The notes: a model not told the origin generated them from the letters alone. A stretch of 64,000 nucleotides of DNA from Sediminicoccus sp. KRV36 (GCF_023243115.1 NZ_CP085081.1:1488001-1552000); one strand, 5' to 3'; counted from the first letter of the stretch, positions 21,519 through 30,175 are shown. Program-made: numbers and translations.

Positions 21519-23153
21519 ATGGACGACTTCGCCTTCATCCCGCTCGGTGGTACCGGCGAGATTGGCATGAACCTCAACGTGTATCGCTGCGATGGCAAAT
21601 ACCTCGCGGTGGATTGCGGCATTGGCTTTGGCGGCTCGGAGAACCCGGCGGTCGAGATCATGGTGCCCGATCCCGGCTGGCTGTCTGAACGGCGCGCGGA
21701 TCTGCTGGCGCTAGTGATCACCCATGCGCATGAGGACCATATCGGCGCCGTGGCGCATCTCTGGCCCAGCCTGCGCTGCCCGGTGATCGCGGGGCCCTTT
21801 GCCAGCTCCGTGCTGCGCCGAAAGCTGGCCGAGGCCGGGCTGGCGCATGATGTAAAGATCATCACCAACAGCCTGCCGGGTACGCATGAGATCGGCCCTT
21901 TCGGGCTGGAATTCATCCAGGTCACGCATTCCGTGCCGGAGGCCAGCGCGCTGGCCATCCGCACGCGGCACGGCCTCGTGCTCCATACCGGCGATTGGAA
22001 GCTCGACCCTTCGCCCCTGATCGGCCCGCCCACGGATGAGGCGGCCTTCGCGCGCCTGGGTGCCGAGGGCGTTCTGGCCATGGTGTGCGACAGCACGAAC
22101 GCCATGGTGGAGGGCCATTCGGGCAGCGAGGCCGAGGTGCGGCGCAACCTGAAGGCGTTGATCGCGGGCTTGCGTGGCCGCGTGGCTGTCACCTGCTTTT
22201 CCACCAATCTGGCGCGGATCGAATCCATCGCCCTCGCCGGCCAGGCGGCGGGGCGGGATGTGGCGCTGTTCGGCCGTTCCCTGCGCAATGCGGTGAATTC
22301 GGCACGCGAATGCGGCTACCTCAACAGCGTCCGGGATTTCATCAGCGAGGAGGAGGCGGACCGCCTGCCGGATGATGACCTGCTGATCATCTGCACCGGC
22401 AGCCAGGGCGAGGAGCGCAGCGCCCTCGCCAAGATCGCGGCCGATACCCACCCGAATATCTCGATGGGTGAGGGGGATACGGTGATTTTCTCCTCGCGCA
22501 TGATCCCGGGCAATGAGCGCGGCATCCTGCATGTGCAGGATGAACTGACGCGGGCCGGCTGCCGGGTGATGACGGCGGATGACCATGCGGTGCATGTCTC
22601 CGGCCACCCGGCGCGCGATGAGCTGAAGAAGCTCTACGCGCTGGTGAAGCCGCGGATTTCCATCCCCGTCCATGGCGAGTGGCGCCACCTTTCGCACCAC
22701 GCGGAGCTGGCGCGCGAATGCGGCGCCGAGCCCATCCTGATCGAGGATGGGGACGTCGTGCGCCTCGGCCCCGGCAAGCCCAAGCTGGCCGAGAGCGTGC
22801 CCGTCGGCCGCCTGGTGGTGGATGGCAATCGCCTGCTGCCCATGGAGGGCACCGTGATCGGCGCGCGCAAGCGCATGCTGTTCAACGGCGTCGTCGTGGC
22901 GAGCCTGGCGGTGGATGAAGCAGGGCGGGTCATCGGCCGGCCGCGCGTCTCGGCACCTGGGCTGTTCGACACCGAGGGCCCGGAATCCGCGCAGCTCGAG
23001 GATGAATTGGCGCGCGGCGTGGGCGAATTGCCGAAAGGGCTGCGGCGCGAGGATGATGCCTTGACCGAAGCCGCCCGCGCGGTGCTGCGCAAGGCCGTTG
23101 GGCGGCGGTTGAAGAAGCGCCCCAATGTCGAAGTGCACCTCCTTCGGGTTTGA
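21519..23153 (+). CDS. rnj: Ribonuclease J
   Basis: Metallo-beta-lactamase-fold ribonuclease with endo- and 5'-3' exonuclease activity in RNA maturation and decay. The 544-residue product has the HAHEDHIGAV metal motif, the HTGDWKLDP motif, the beta-CASP segment with TGSQGE, and HVSGHPARDELKKL. ATG 21519 (MDDFAFIPLGG) matches the family N-terminus; GTG 21501, overlapping coaX, is an alternative that adds six residues. A GC-rich hairpin follows the stop. Confidence 0.95.
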   Translation: MDDFAFIPLGGTGEIGMNLNVYRCDGKYLAVDCGIGFGGSENPAVEIMVPDPGWLSERRADLLALVITHAHEDHIGAVAHLWPSLRCPVIAGPFASSVLRRKLAEAGLAHDVKIITNSLPGTHEIGPFGLEFIQVTHSVPEASALAIRTRHGLVLHTGDWKLDPSPLIGPPTDEAAFARLGAEGVLAMVCDSTNAMVEGHSGSEAEVRRNLKALIAGLRGRVAVTCFSTNLARIESIALAGQAAGRDVALFGRSLRNAVNSARECGYLNSVRDFISEEEADRLPDDDLLIICTGSQGEERSALAKIAADTHPNISMGEGDTVIFSSRMIPGNERGILHVQDELTRAGCRVMTADDHAVHVSGHPARDELKKLYALVKPRISIPVHGEWRHLSHHAELARECGAEPILIEDGDVVRLGPGKPKLAESVPVGRLVVDGNRLLPMEGTVIGARKRMLFNGVVVASLAVDEAGRVIGRPRVSAPGLFDTEGPESAQLEDELARGVGELPKGLRREDDALTEAARAVLRKAVGRRLKKRPNVEVHLLRV

Positions 23154-23169
23154 CGGCCCGAACGTAAAC

Positions 23170-23193
23170 CCCGGGCAGCTCAGGCCGCCCGGG
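23170..23193 (+). terminator. Hairpin downstream of rnj
   Basis: CCCGGGC (23170-23176) and GCCCGGG (23187-23193) form a perfect 7-bp stem with a 10-base loop. No T tract follows, so termination would need Rho or another factor. It is 17 bases after the rnj stop, at the end of the long nuo-rnj block. Confidence 0.5.
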
Positions 23194-23509
23194 ACAGCGC
23201 GGCGTTTTGATGGTGGGTTGGGCCGTTGCGGATCAGGCTTGCCCTGTCGGCCGGGCGCTGCCGGTATGTCTGGCAAAAGACGCCAGCCCGGCCGATCCGC
23301 CGAAGGAGCCAGCGCCGTTGCCGCGCGATGGCCCGGGCCGCATGGATGCATGATCTGGATCGCCATGTCCGCTGGATTCGAGCGAACCGCGCCGGCCTGC
23401 TGTTTTCACGGGTGTTCCGGAGCGCCTTGCCGAGGGGCACGGCCTTTGGAGCATCAAGGGTGCAAACGGGAGCGTTTTCACGGATAAAGATGCTCGAAAA
23501 TCAATGGGC
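23194..23509. other. Intergenic stretch, no gene supported
   Basis: About 315 bases between the rnj hairpin and the palindrome ahead of the DUF1467 gene. Short open frames exist on both strands, but they are rich in Arg and Cys, lack ribosome sites and resemble no family I know. I see no RNA gene here. Confidence 0.5.
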
Positions 23510-23551
23510 TAGAGTTTGTTTGGTGAGCTCTTGCGAACGGAACAAGCTCTA
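23510..23551. repeat. Imperfect inverted repeat upstream of DUF1467 gene
   Basis: TAGAGTTTGTT (23510-23520) and AACAAGCTCTA (23541-23551) are inverted copies with one mismatch, separated by 20 bases. It sits 18 bases before the start codon of the next gene, so it could be an operator, a leader hairpin or an intergenic repeat. Confidence 0.5.
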
Positions 23552-23569
23552 GAGGGTGAGGGATTCGAA

Positions 23570-23833
23570 ATGGGCTGGTTTCTGGGTTTCGTTGTCTATG
23601 CGCTGATCTGGTGGACGGCGCTCTTTGCCGTGCTGCCCATCGGCGTGCGGCCCGATGCAAAGGGTGACCTGGAGGCGGGTGGCTGGCGCGGCACGCCCTC
23701 GCAACTGCATCTGGGGCGCAAGCTGCTCGGGACCACCATCCTGGCCGCGATTCTCTGGCTCGGCGTCTATGCGTTGATCGAAAGCGACTGGATCAGCTTT
23801 CGCGACCCTTGGCTGGCCATTCCAGACAGGTGA
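23570..23833 (+). CDS. DUF1467 family membrane protein
   Basis: An 87-residue inner-membrane protein with two hydrophobic helices, one at the N-terminus (GWFLGFVVYALIWWTALFAV) and one about residues 49-66. The LPIGVR segment followed by a GTPSQLHLGRKLL loop matches the DUF1467 family, common next to proS in Alphaproteobacteria. ATG 23570 is chosen because it gives the family N-terminus; the upstream in-frame stretch crosses the inverted repeat. Function is unknown. Confidence 0.88.
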   Translation: MGWFLGFVVYALIWWTALFAVLPIGVRPDAKGDLEAGGWRGTPSQLHLGRKLLGTTILAAILWLGVYALIESDWISFRDPWLAIPDR

Positions 23834-23847
23834 TCTGCACAAAGAAA

Positions 23848-23888
23848 AGGCGACTGTCTGGGGTTCCCCGAACAGCCGCCTCGATTTT
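23848..23888 (+). terminator. Hairpin terminator of the DUF1467 gene
   Basis: AGGCG-A-CTGT (23848-23857) pairs with ACAG-C-CGCCT (23872-23881) with one mismatch; an inner GGGG-TT-CCCC can pair as well. The stem is followed by CGATTTT. Confidence 0.7.
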
Positions 23889-23942
23889 GAGCACCCGTTG
23901 GCCGGACGCTCGCTTTTTCGCCGTCTACGGAACCGATTGACG

Positions 23943-24072
23943 TTGAGCCATCCCGGTCCTTTGCGGCAATCTTCACTTCAGAGAGAGGGCTTTCCTCTTT
24001 CTGCCGTGTGACTGGCGTTTCCTCCCTAAACTTGGGCCGCTCCCTTGCGGGGGCGGCCCTTTCTTTTGTTTA
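23943..24072 (+). ncRNA. Candidate small RNA between the DUF1467 gene and proS
   Basis: The stretch between two terminators has no ORF but has RNA-like structure. CAGAGAGAGG (23979-23988) pairs with CCTCTTTCTG (23994-24003), a 10-bp stem with one wobble. A single-stranded CCTCCC (24021-24026), complementary to a ribosome-binding site, follows, and then a very strong intrinsic terminator. This resembles alphaproteobacterial regulatory RNAs that expose anti-Shine-Dalgarno loops. I could not locate the 5' end or a convincing promoter, so the start is approximate. It could instead be a longer leader or a 6S-like RNA. Confidence 0.45.
24034..24070 (+). terminator. Strong rho-independent terminator upstream of proS
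   Basis: GGGCCGCTCCC (24034-24044) pairs with GGGGGCGGCCC (24049-24059), an 11-bp stem with one wobble and a TTGC loop, followed by TTTCTTTTGTTT. No protein gene ends just before it, which argues for a transcript of its own upstream. Confidence 0.92.
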
Positions 24073-24094
24073 AGCCATTTCGTTCATCGATATC

Positions 24095-24123
24095 AAGACA
24101 TTTTCGACGCATGATCGTATGGT
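24095..24123 (+). promoter_or_regulatory. Possible promoter of proS
   Basis: AAGACA (24095-24100) and TATGGT (24118-24123) are separated by 17 bases, each matching four of six consensus positions. It lies after the terminator at 24034-24070 and about 98 bases before the proS start. Confidence 0.35.
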
Positions 24124-24220
24124 GCGGCGCAGCAATATTGCGCGGACGGTCAGGCTGTTTCGGCCCACCCCGATCTCGGTTAGGTTCCGCCGCATCCCAG
24201 CCCGGTAAGGAATCTCCGCC

Positions 24221-25534
24221 TTGCGTCTCACCCGCGCCTTTCTGCCCACCCTCAAGGAAACTCCTGCCGACGCGCAGATCGTTTCGCATCGGTTGATGCT
24301 GCGCGCGGGGCTGATCCGCCAGACTTCGGCCGGCATCTATGCCTGGCTGCCGGCGGGTTTGCGCGTCCTGCGCCGCGTCGAGCAGATCGTTCGGGAGGAA
24401 CAGGACCGCGCCGGCGCACAGGAGGTTCTCATGCCGACGATCCAATCGGCGGAGCTGTGGCAGCGCTCGGGGCGCTATGAGGATTACGGCAAGGAAATGC
24501 TGCGCATCCGTGACCGGCATGACCGCGAGATGCTCTTTGGCCCCACCAATGAGGAGATGATCACCGACATCTTCCGGGGCTATGCCACGAGCTACCGGGA
24601 TTTGCCGCGCAACCTCTATCACATCCAGTGGAAATTCCGCGACGAGGTGCGCCCGCGCTTCGGCGTGATGCGCGGCCGCGAATTCCTGATGAAGGACGCC
24701 TATTCCTTCGACCTGACGGCCGAGGGAGCCCGGCATTCCTATCGCCAGATGCTGCTCGCCTATCTGCGCACATTCCAGCGCATGGGCCTCAAGGCCGTGC
24801 CGATGCGCGCCGATACCGGGCCGATCGGCGGTGATCTGAGCCATGAATTCATCATCCTGGCCGAGACCGGCGAGAGCACCGTCTTCTACGACAGCGAATT
24901 CGAACAGCGCGACTGGGCGGATGCCCCGGTCGGCTATGACGATCAGGCGGCGCTGTCCGGCTTCTTTGACCAGGTGACCGCCATGTACGCGGCGACCGAG
25001 GAGATGCACGACCCCAAGGCCTGGGAATCCGTGCCCGAAGCGCGCCGCCGCGAGGGCAAGGGCATCGAGGTCGGCCACATCTTCTATTTCGGCAAGAAAT
25101 ACTCGGCGACCATGGGGCTGGCCGTCGCCGCCCCCGATGGCACGACCGTGGTGCCCGAGATGGGCAGCTACGGCATCGGTGTCTCGCGCCTGGTGGCCGC
25201 GTTGATCGAGGCCAATCACGACGAAGCCGGCATCAAGTGGCCCGATGCGGTGGCCCCCTGGAAGTGCGCCATCCTGAACCTCAAGCCCGGCGATGCCGGC
25301 TGTGATGCGCTTTGCGAGCAGCTCTACGCGGCCCTGCCCGACCAGGCCGTCTATGATGACCGGCCCGAGCGCGCGGGGGTGAAGTTCAATGATGCCGATC
25401 TCATGGGCTTCCCCTGGCAGGCCATCATCGGCCCGCGCGGCGCCGCCAATGGCCGGGTGGAACTGAAGCGCCGCATGACGGGCGAGCGCGAGGAACTCTC
25501 CTTCGAAGACGCTCTGGCGCGTTTGCGCGCCTGA
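24221..25534 (+). CDS. proS: Prolyl-tRNA synthetase
   Basis: Class II aminoacyl-tRNA synthetase that charges tRNA-Pro. The 437-residue product is the short alphaproteobacterial form: it has the three class II motifs (motif 2 around [21 protein letters not shown], motif 3 around [14 protein letters not shown]) and the anticodon domain, but lacks the large editing insertion of Escherichia coli ProS. The start is TTG 24221, preceded by TAAGGA; no ATG gives the N-terminus [13 protein letters not shown] expected for the family. The stop overlaps lolC. Confidence 0.97.
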   Translation: MRLTRAFLPTLKETPADAQIVSHRLMLRAGLIRQTSAGIYAWLPAGLRVLRRVEQIVREEQDRAGAQEVLMPTIQSAELWQRSGRYEDYGKEMLRIRDRHDREMLFGPTNEEMITDIFRGYATSYRDLPRNLYHIQWKFRDEVRPRFGVMRGREFLMKDAYSFDLTAEGARHSYRQMLLAYLRTFQRMGLKAVPMRADTGPIGGDLSHEFIILAETGESTVFYDSEFEQRDWADAPVGYDDQAALSGFFDQVTAMYAATEEMHDPKAWESVPEARRREGKGIEVGHIFYFGKKYSATMGLAVAAPDGTTVVPEMGSYGIGVSRLVAALIEANHDEAGIKWPDAVAPWKCAILNLKPGDAGCDALCEQLYAALPDQAVYDDRPERAGVKFNDADLMGFPWQAIIGPRGAANGRVELKRRMTGEREELSFEDALARLRA

Positions 25535-26787
25535 TGTTCAACGCCTTTGAGCGCGCCGTCGCCGCGCGCTACCTGATGTCACGCAAGAGCGACCGCTTCA
25601 CCTCGGTCATTGCCGGTTTTTCCCTGGTCGGGATCATGCTGGGGGTGGCGACGCTCATCATCGTCATGTCCGTGATGGGCGGGTTCCGGCAGGAATTGCT
25701 GGGTCGCATCCTCGGGCTGAACGGGCATCTGGGCGTCTATGCCGCGGATCGCGGCAATCTGCGGGATTTCGACGCCATCGCCGCCAGCATCCGCCGCGTG
25801 CCGGGCGTGGTTTCCGCCACCCCCATCGTGGAGGGCCAGGTGCTGCTGACCGGCGCTGGCAGCACCGCGACGGGGGGCCTCGCCCGCGGCATCCGGCCCG
25901 AGGATCTGCGCGCGCGGCCGATCATCGCGGGCAATATCCGCGCCGGTTCGCTGGCCGCCTTCGAGGGCGAGGATGCGGTGGCCATCGGCACGCGTCTCGC
26001 GTTCCGGCTGGGCCTGAGCGTGGGAGACAAGATCACGCTGGTCAGCCCGCAGGGTCGCGCCACCGTGATCGGCACCATCCCCCGGCTGCGCGCCTACACC
26101 ATCGCCGCCATCTTCGAAGTCGGCATGAACGAGTATGACAGCACCTATGTCTTCATGCCGCTGCCGGCCGCGCAGATCTATTTCCAGACCGGGCCCGAGG
26201 CTGCCTCCCAGGTCGAGGTCTTCGTGGCGGACCCGACCCGGGTGCGGGCGGTCAACCGCGACATCCGCGCCGCACTGAGCCAGCCGGTGCGCATTCTGGA
26301 TTGGCAGGACGCGAATTCCAGCTTCTTCGCCGCCGTGCAGGTGGAACGCAATGTCATGTTCCTGATCCTCACGCTCATCATCATCGTGGCGGCCTTCAAC
26401 ATCATCTCCAGCCTCATCATGCTGGTGAAGGACAAGGGGCGGGACATCGCGGTGCTGCGCACCATGGGGGCCACGCGCGGCGCCATCCTGCGGATTTTTC
26501 TGATGTGCGGCGCCTGGATCGGTGTGGTGGGAACCATGGCCGGATTCCTGGTCGGCGTGGTGTTCTGCCTGAACATCGAAAGCATCCGGCAATTCATCCA
26601 GATGCTCTCCGGCACGGAGTTGTTCAGCGCCGAAATCTACTTCCTGACGCAATTGCCCGCCGTGCTGAACTGGACCGAAGTTGGCCAGGTGGTGGCGCTG
26701 GCCCTGTCCCTCGCTTTGCTGGCCACGATCTACCCGAGCTGGCGCGCGGCGAAGACCGACCCTGTGGAAATGCTGCGCAATGAATGA
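25534..26787 (+). CDS. lolC: Lipoprotein-releasing ABC transporter permease LolC/LolE
   Basis: Inner-membrane permease that extracts lipoproteins and hands them to LolA for outer-membrane delivery. The 417-residue product has one N-terminal helix (about 24-48), a large periplasmic domain, and three C-terminal helices, with the cytoplasmic loop KDKGRDIAVLRTMGATRGAI that contacts LolD. ATG 25534 shares its first base with the proS stop. A single permease of this type probably forms a homodimer or stands in for both LolC and LolE. Confidence 0.95.
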   Translation: MFNAFERAVAARYLMSRKSDRFTSVIAGFSLVGIMLGVATLIIVMSVMGGFRQELLGRILGLNGHLGVYAADRGNLRDFDAIAASIRRVPGVVSATPIVEGQVLLTGAGSTATGGLARGIRPEDLRARPIIAGNIRAGSLAAFEGEDAVAIGTRLAFRLGLSVGDKITLVSPQGRATVIGTIPRLRAYTIAAIFEVGMNEYDSTYVFMPLPAAQIYFQTGPEAASQVEVFVADPTRVRAVNRDIRAALSQPVRILDWQDANSSFFAAVQVERNVMFLILTLIIIVAAFNIISSLIMLVKDKGRDIAVLRTMGATRGAILRIFLMCGAWIGVVGTMAGFLVGVVFCLNIESIRQFIQMLSGTELFSAEIYFLTQLPAVLNWTEVGQVVALALSLALLATIYPSWRAAKTDPVEMLRNE

Positions 26788-26829
26788 TGCTGATCAAGCG
26801 GCCCTGCCCCGTGGCGTCGGCCGCACGCC

Positions 26830-27507
26830 ATGAACAAGCCTCTGGAGCTGCGCGCGGTCGAGCGGCGCTACAAGACCGAGGCCGGCACGCTGGATGTGCT
26901 GCGCGGCACCGACCTCACCTTGCATGAGGGTGAGATCGTGGCGTTGGTGGCCCCTTCGGGAACCGGAAAATCCACGTTGCTGCACGTCACCGGCCTGCTG
27001 GAGCGGCCCGATGGCGGAGAGGTGTTTGTGGAGGGGGCGGCGGCCGGCACGCTCTCCGATGATGCGCGGACGGCGATCCGGCGCAACACCATCGGCTTCG
27101 TCTATCAATTCCATCACCTGCTCTCGGAATTCACCGCCGAGGAGAATGTGATGCTGCCGCAGCTCGCGGCCGGCATCCCCCGTGCCGCGGCCAAGGCGCG
27201 GGCGGCCGAGCTGCTCGGGCAATTCGGGCTTGCGGCGCGCCTCCAGCACCGGCCGGGCAAGCTCTCGGGCGGCGAGCAGCAGCGCGTCGCCATCGCGCGT
27301 GCCCTGGCCAATGCGCCGCGTGTGGTCCTGGCCGATGAGCCCACGGGAAACCTCGATACCGCGACAGCCAACCTGGTGTTTGAAGAATTGCTGCGCGAGG
27401 CCCGGGGCAGGGGACTCGCCTGCCTGATCGCCACCCATAACCCGGCACTGGCGGCCCGGATGGACCGGGTGGTGACGCTGCGGGATGGGCTGATCGTGCC
27501 GGCCTGA
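26830..27507 (+). CDS. lolD: Lipoprotein-releasing ABC transporter ATP-binding protein LolD
   Basis: ATPase that drives lipoprotein release together with the adjacent permease. The 225-residue product has Walker [11 protein letters not shown]-loop in [12 protein letters not shown], signature [15 protein letters not shown], Walker [13 protein letters not shown] and the H-loop His in ATHN. It starts 42 bases after lolC. The stop is followed by repeat elements, one palindrome of which may end the proS-lolCD transcript. Confidence 0.96.
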   Translation: MNKPLELRAVERRYKTEAGTLDVLRGTDLTLHEGEIVALVAPSGTGKSTLLHVTGLLERPDGGEVFVEGAAAGTLSDDARTAIRRNTIGFVYQFHHLLSEFTAEENVMLPQLAAGIPRAAAKARAAELLGQFGLAARLQHRPGKLSGGEQQRVAIARALANAPRVVLADEPTGNLDTATANLVFEELLREARGRGLACLIATHNPALAARMDRVVTLRDGLIVPA

Positions 27508-27536
27508 CGGGCTGATGAAATCTTCCCGCGGTGGGG

Positions 27537-27592
27537 TCGAGGGGCCAGCCCCTCGAGCTCCCCGGCAGGGTGAAAACCTGCGTGGTTTTCAC
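27537..27592. repeat. Two adjacent perfect palindromes after lolD
   Basis: TCGAGGGGC-CA-GCCCCTCGA (27537-27556) is followed by GCTCCCCGGCAGG and then by GTGAAAACC-TGCGT-GGTTTTCAC (27570-27592). Each has 9-bp perfect arms. The pair closely precedes a dispersed repeat copy. The first hairpin could terminate lolD transcription. Confidence 0.75.
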
Positions 27593-27688
27593 AGTTTCCT
27601 GCACCTTCATCCGGGGATGTGGTGCGGTTGTCGCTTCTAAGGCCCGAGGGTTGCGTGTCTTGGTGGCAAAGCCCTCTCGCCGCCTGGC
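27593..27688. repeat. Dispersed repeat, copy A
   Basis: AGTTTCCTGCACCTTCAT (27593-27610), then CGGGGAT, then TCTTGGTGGC (27658-27667) and GCCCTCTCGC. The same modules in the same order and orientation occur at 53514-53610. Copy A lacks the left arm of the palindrome that copy B has. The rest of the gap up to 27835 shows no gene. Confidence 0.7.
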
Positions 27689-27835
27689 TTTTGTCAGCGG
27701 CCTGTCCGGCCACGAGATTCCACGCCGAGAGGCTGGGCGATGTTTTCGACGGGCGCGGCCTGCGGAGAGCGTGCGCGAATGGGGCTATGACAATCATCGC
27801 CCCGCGTGGCGTCCCTCCGCTCCCCGGCCAGCGCC

Positions 27836-28099
27836 TCAGTGGGGTCTGTAGCTGCGAAGGAGCCGCCGGCGCCAACCCATCTCCGCCATGCAGGGATCAT
27901 AGACGGCATTGTAGCCCGGCAGCCTGTTGCCCGCGGGTGCGGCGTTCCAGGCGGCCTGCGCCTCCAGGCCGCGCCGCTCGCATACGGCCTGGGCCTGCTC
28001 GCCCGTCAAAACCTGGCGTGGGCCGATCGGGTCGTAGGCGTATTCGTTGGGCTGCTCGCAGGCGGCCAGCAGCAGCAAGGCAGGGATCCATCGCTTCAT
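27836..28099 (-). CDS. Small lipoprotein of unknown function
   Basis: An 87-residue protein starting MKRWIPALLLLAACEQPNEY: a short basic head, a hydrophobic stretch and the lipobox LAAC with Cys14, so it should be lipidated and exported. The mature part is about 73 residues with Cys40 and Cys70, which could form a disulphide, and a basic C-terminus RRRLLRSYRPH. It is transcribed away from the CoA-transferase gene. I recognise no family. Start ATG at 28099 is the only one that yields the signal sequence. Confidence 0.75.
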   Translation of the reverse strand: MKRWIPALLLLAACEQPNEYAYDPIGPRQVLTGEQAQAVCERRGLEAQAAWNAAPAGNRLPGYNAVYDPCMAEMGWRRRLLRSYRPH

Positions 28100-28180
28100 G
28101 TCCCATCGGGCCGGCATGCGGCTGCCCCTGTCAAGCATGCGCCGCCTGCGCCTATGCTCAGCGAAACGGGAGGAATACGA

Positions 28181-29317
28181 ATGGATCTGCCACTCGACGG
28201 CGTCACAGTGATCGAGGTGGGCCAGGCGCTGGCCGGGCCGCTGGCTGGCGTCGTGCTCGCCGATATGGGCGCCGATGTGATCAAGGTGGAAAAGCCCGAT
28301 GGCGGTGATGATGCCCGGCTTTGGGGCCCTCCCTTCGGGCCGGATGGCGTCACCTCGCTGTATTTCCACGGGCAGAACCGCTCCAAGCGGTCCATCACGC
28401 TGGACCTGAAAAAGCCCGAGGATGTGGCCGCCCTGCACCGGCTTTGCGAAACCGCCGATATCCTGATCCAGAACCTGCGCCCCGGCGTGGTGGAGGAGAT
28501 CGGCATCGGGCCGGAGGCGATGCTGGCGCGGCATCCGCGGCTCATCTACTGCTCGATCTGGGCCTTTGGTTTCGAGGGGCCGATGAAGATGAAGCCGGGC
28601 TTTGACCCGCTGCTCCAGGCCTATGGCGGCATGATGAGCATCACCGGCCAGCCCGATGGCCCGCCCACCTTTTGCGGCGCCTCGATCAATGACAAGGCGA
28701 CGGGATTGTTCATCACCATCGGCGCGCTGGCCGCGCTGCGCTGGCGGGACCGGACGGGGAAGGGCTGCCTGGTGGATGGCTCGCTCTTCGAGACGGCGGC
28801 CTTCTGGGTGGAAGGGCAGATCAACAACCACCTGGCCACCGGCGATATCCCGCAACGGCACGGCACGGGTGCGGCGGTGATCGTGCCCTACCAGGTGTTT
28901 GAGACGGCCGACCGGCCGCTCTGCCTCGCCGCCGGCAATGACCGGCTTTTCGCCCGCGCGGCGAAAGTGATGGGGCATGCCGAATGGGCGGCTGATCCGC
29001 GCTTCGCGACGGGGAGCCAGCGCGTGCGCAACAAGGCGGCGCTGATCCCGCTCATTGTTGACGTGCTGCGCACCCGGCCACGCGATGCATGGCTGGCGGA
29101 GCTGGATGCCGTCGGCGTGCCGAGCGGGCCGGTGAATGACATCGCCGAGGTCACCGCCAGCCCGCAAATGGCCGCGGTGGACCTGATCCGGCCCTTGCCG
29201 GATGGCGGGCCGAGCGTCGTTGGGCTGCCGCTCTCCTTCAACCGCCGGCGGCCGCGCGCGCGCAGCGATTCGCCCCGGCTCGGTCAGCATAACCGGGAGG
29301 TCCTGGGGCGGGACTAG
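28181..29317 (+). CDS. CaiB/BaiF (class III) CoA-transferase
   Basis: Moves CoA between carboxylic acids. The 378-residue product has the family N-terminus LDGVTVIEVGQALAGPLAG, ADMGADVIKVEKP, NLRPGVVEEIG and the segment with the probable catalytic Asp (ASINDKATGLF). The start ATG 28181 has GGGAGGA upstream; a longer in-frame ORF from 27806 overlaps the lipoprotein gene and is not used. The stop overlaps that of the GntR regulator gene on the other strand. The substrate cannot be told from sequence; a racemase of the AMACR type is an alternative. Confidence 0.92.
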   Translation: MDLPLDGVTVIEVGQALAGPLAGVVLADMGADVIKVEKPDGGDDARLWGPPFGPDGVTSLYFHGQNRSKRSITLDLKKPEDVAALHRLCETADILIQNLRPGVVEEIGIGPEAMLARHPRLIYCSIWAFGFEGPMKMKPGFDPLLQAYGGMMSITGQPDGPPTFCGASINDKATGLFITIGALAALRWRDRTGKGCLVDGSLFETAAFWVEGQINNHLATGDIPQRHGTGAAVIVPYQVFETADRPLCLAAGNDRLFARAAKVMGHAEWAADPRFATGSQRVRNKAALIPLIVDVLRTRPRDAWLAELDAVGVPSGPVNDIAEVTASPQMAAVDLIRPLPDGGPSVVGLPLSFNRRRPRARSDSPRLGQHNREVLGRD

Positions 29318-30009
29318 CCTTCCTGGAGGCGGGCCGCGCGGCGCACATGGCGCGCGGCGAGCAGGGCCGCCAGCTCCTCATCGCCTTCCGAGACGGCCTC
29401 CAGGATCATCGCGTGCTCCTGCCAGTCCCGCACGGCACGTTCGGTGCTGTTGCGGCGAAAGACGAGCTCCGTCCGCTCCCGCAGCGGCCGCATCACTTCG
29501 CGCAGGGCCTGGTTGGTGCCGGCCAGGGCGAGCAGGTCGTGAAAGGCGATGTTCAGCGCGGCAAGGTCGCTCGCCGTGGCTTCACCGCCCGCCTCGTCTC
29601 GCAGCAGGGCGGCGAGCCTGGTGCCGCGTTCCAGCAATTCCAGGATTTCGACGCGGATTGCGGCCTTGCAATGCCGCGCGGCGAGGCGGGCGGTCAGCCC
29701 CTCCAGCACGGCCCGCACTTCGATCAGGTCACGCGCGAAGCCCTCGGTCATCTCGGCCACCTGGGCGCCGCGGCCGCCGGGCGCGGCCTCGGCCGGCACG
29801 GCCAGGCCCTCGGCGATCAATTGCTTGATCGCCTCGCGGATGGGCACGCGTGACATGCCGAGTTCGGCCGAGAGACGCTCCTCCACCAGTCTTTCACCCG
29901 GCTTGAGTTCGCCGGACAGGATCGCGCCGCGCAGCCGCGTCAGGGCCTGGCGGCTGAGTGGTTCGCGGCGCGGGGCGGCATGCTGGGGGGTGGCTGAGGT
30001 GCTGGTCAT
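29314..30009 (-). CDS. GntR-family transcriptional regulator, FCD type
   Basis: A 231-residue regulator with an N-terminal winged helix (about 20-85, including GERLVEERLSAELGMSRVPI) and a C-terminal FCD ligand domain in which Asp, His and Arg side chains often hold a metal and an organic acid (FHDLLAL, EHAMILEAV). Its start faces the diiron oxidase operon across a 318-base gap that holds two GTATACGA motifs, so it probably represses that operon and itself and responds to a substrate. It converges on the CoA-transferase gene with overlapping stops. Confidence 0.92.
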   Translation of the reverse strand: MTSTSATPQHAAPRREPLSRQALTRLRGAILSGELKPGERLVEERLSAELGMSRVPIREAIKQLIAEGLAVPAEAAPGGRGAQVAEMTEGFARDLIEVRAVLEGLTARLAARHCKAAIRVEILELLERGTRLAALLRDEAGGEATASDLAALNIAFHDLLALAGTNQALREVMRPLRERTELVFRRNSTERAVRDWQEHAMILEAVSEGDEELAALLAARHVRRAARLQEG

Positions 30010-30042
30010 GGGGCTCGCGCGTGGAAGGGCAGGTGACTGACT

Positions 30043-30050
30043 GTATACGA
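30043..30050. promoter_or_regulatory. Candidate GntR operator near the regulator gene
   Basis: GTATACGA, centred on the palindrome GTATAC, lies about 35 bases upstream of the regulator start codon. An identical octamer occurs at 30168-30175. FCD-type GntR proteins commonly bind TNGTNNNACNA-like sites, which TGTATACGA approaches. It is suited to autoregulation. Confidence 0.5.
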
Positions 30051-30146
30051 TAACGATCGTGTTGTGTTGCGAAGTGCTGATTGCCTGCTGATTTGATGGC
30101 TATCGGTCCGATAAAACGGCCTGAATGGCAGTTTCGCATATCGATT

Positions 30147-30175
30147 TTGATTGACTCACGTATCTCCGTATACGA
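30147..30175 (+). promoter_or_regulatory. Promoter with overlapping operator for the oxidase operon
   Basis: TTGATT (30147-30152), a 16-base spacer and TATACG (30169-30174) form a plausible sigma-70 promoter about 155 bases ahead of the oxidase gene. The -10 lies inside the second GTATACGA motif, so regulator binding would block RNA polymerase. The remaining leader to 30327 shows no other gene. Confidence 0.5.

Noticed and set aside
23125..23487. 120-residue plus-strand ORF after rnj
   Set aside because: It begins inside rnj in another frame, is rich in Arg, Gly, Pro and Cys, and has no ribosome site or recognisable domain.
27570..27688. Possible CRISPR-like or insertion-sequence remnant
   Set aside because: No regularly spaced direct repeats and no transposase frame or terminal inverted repeats were found; it is described as a dispersed repeat instead.
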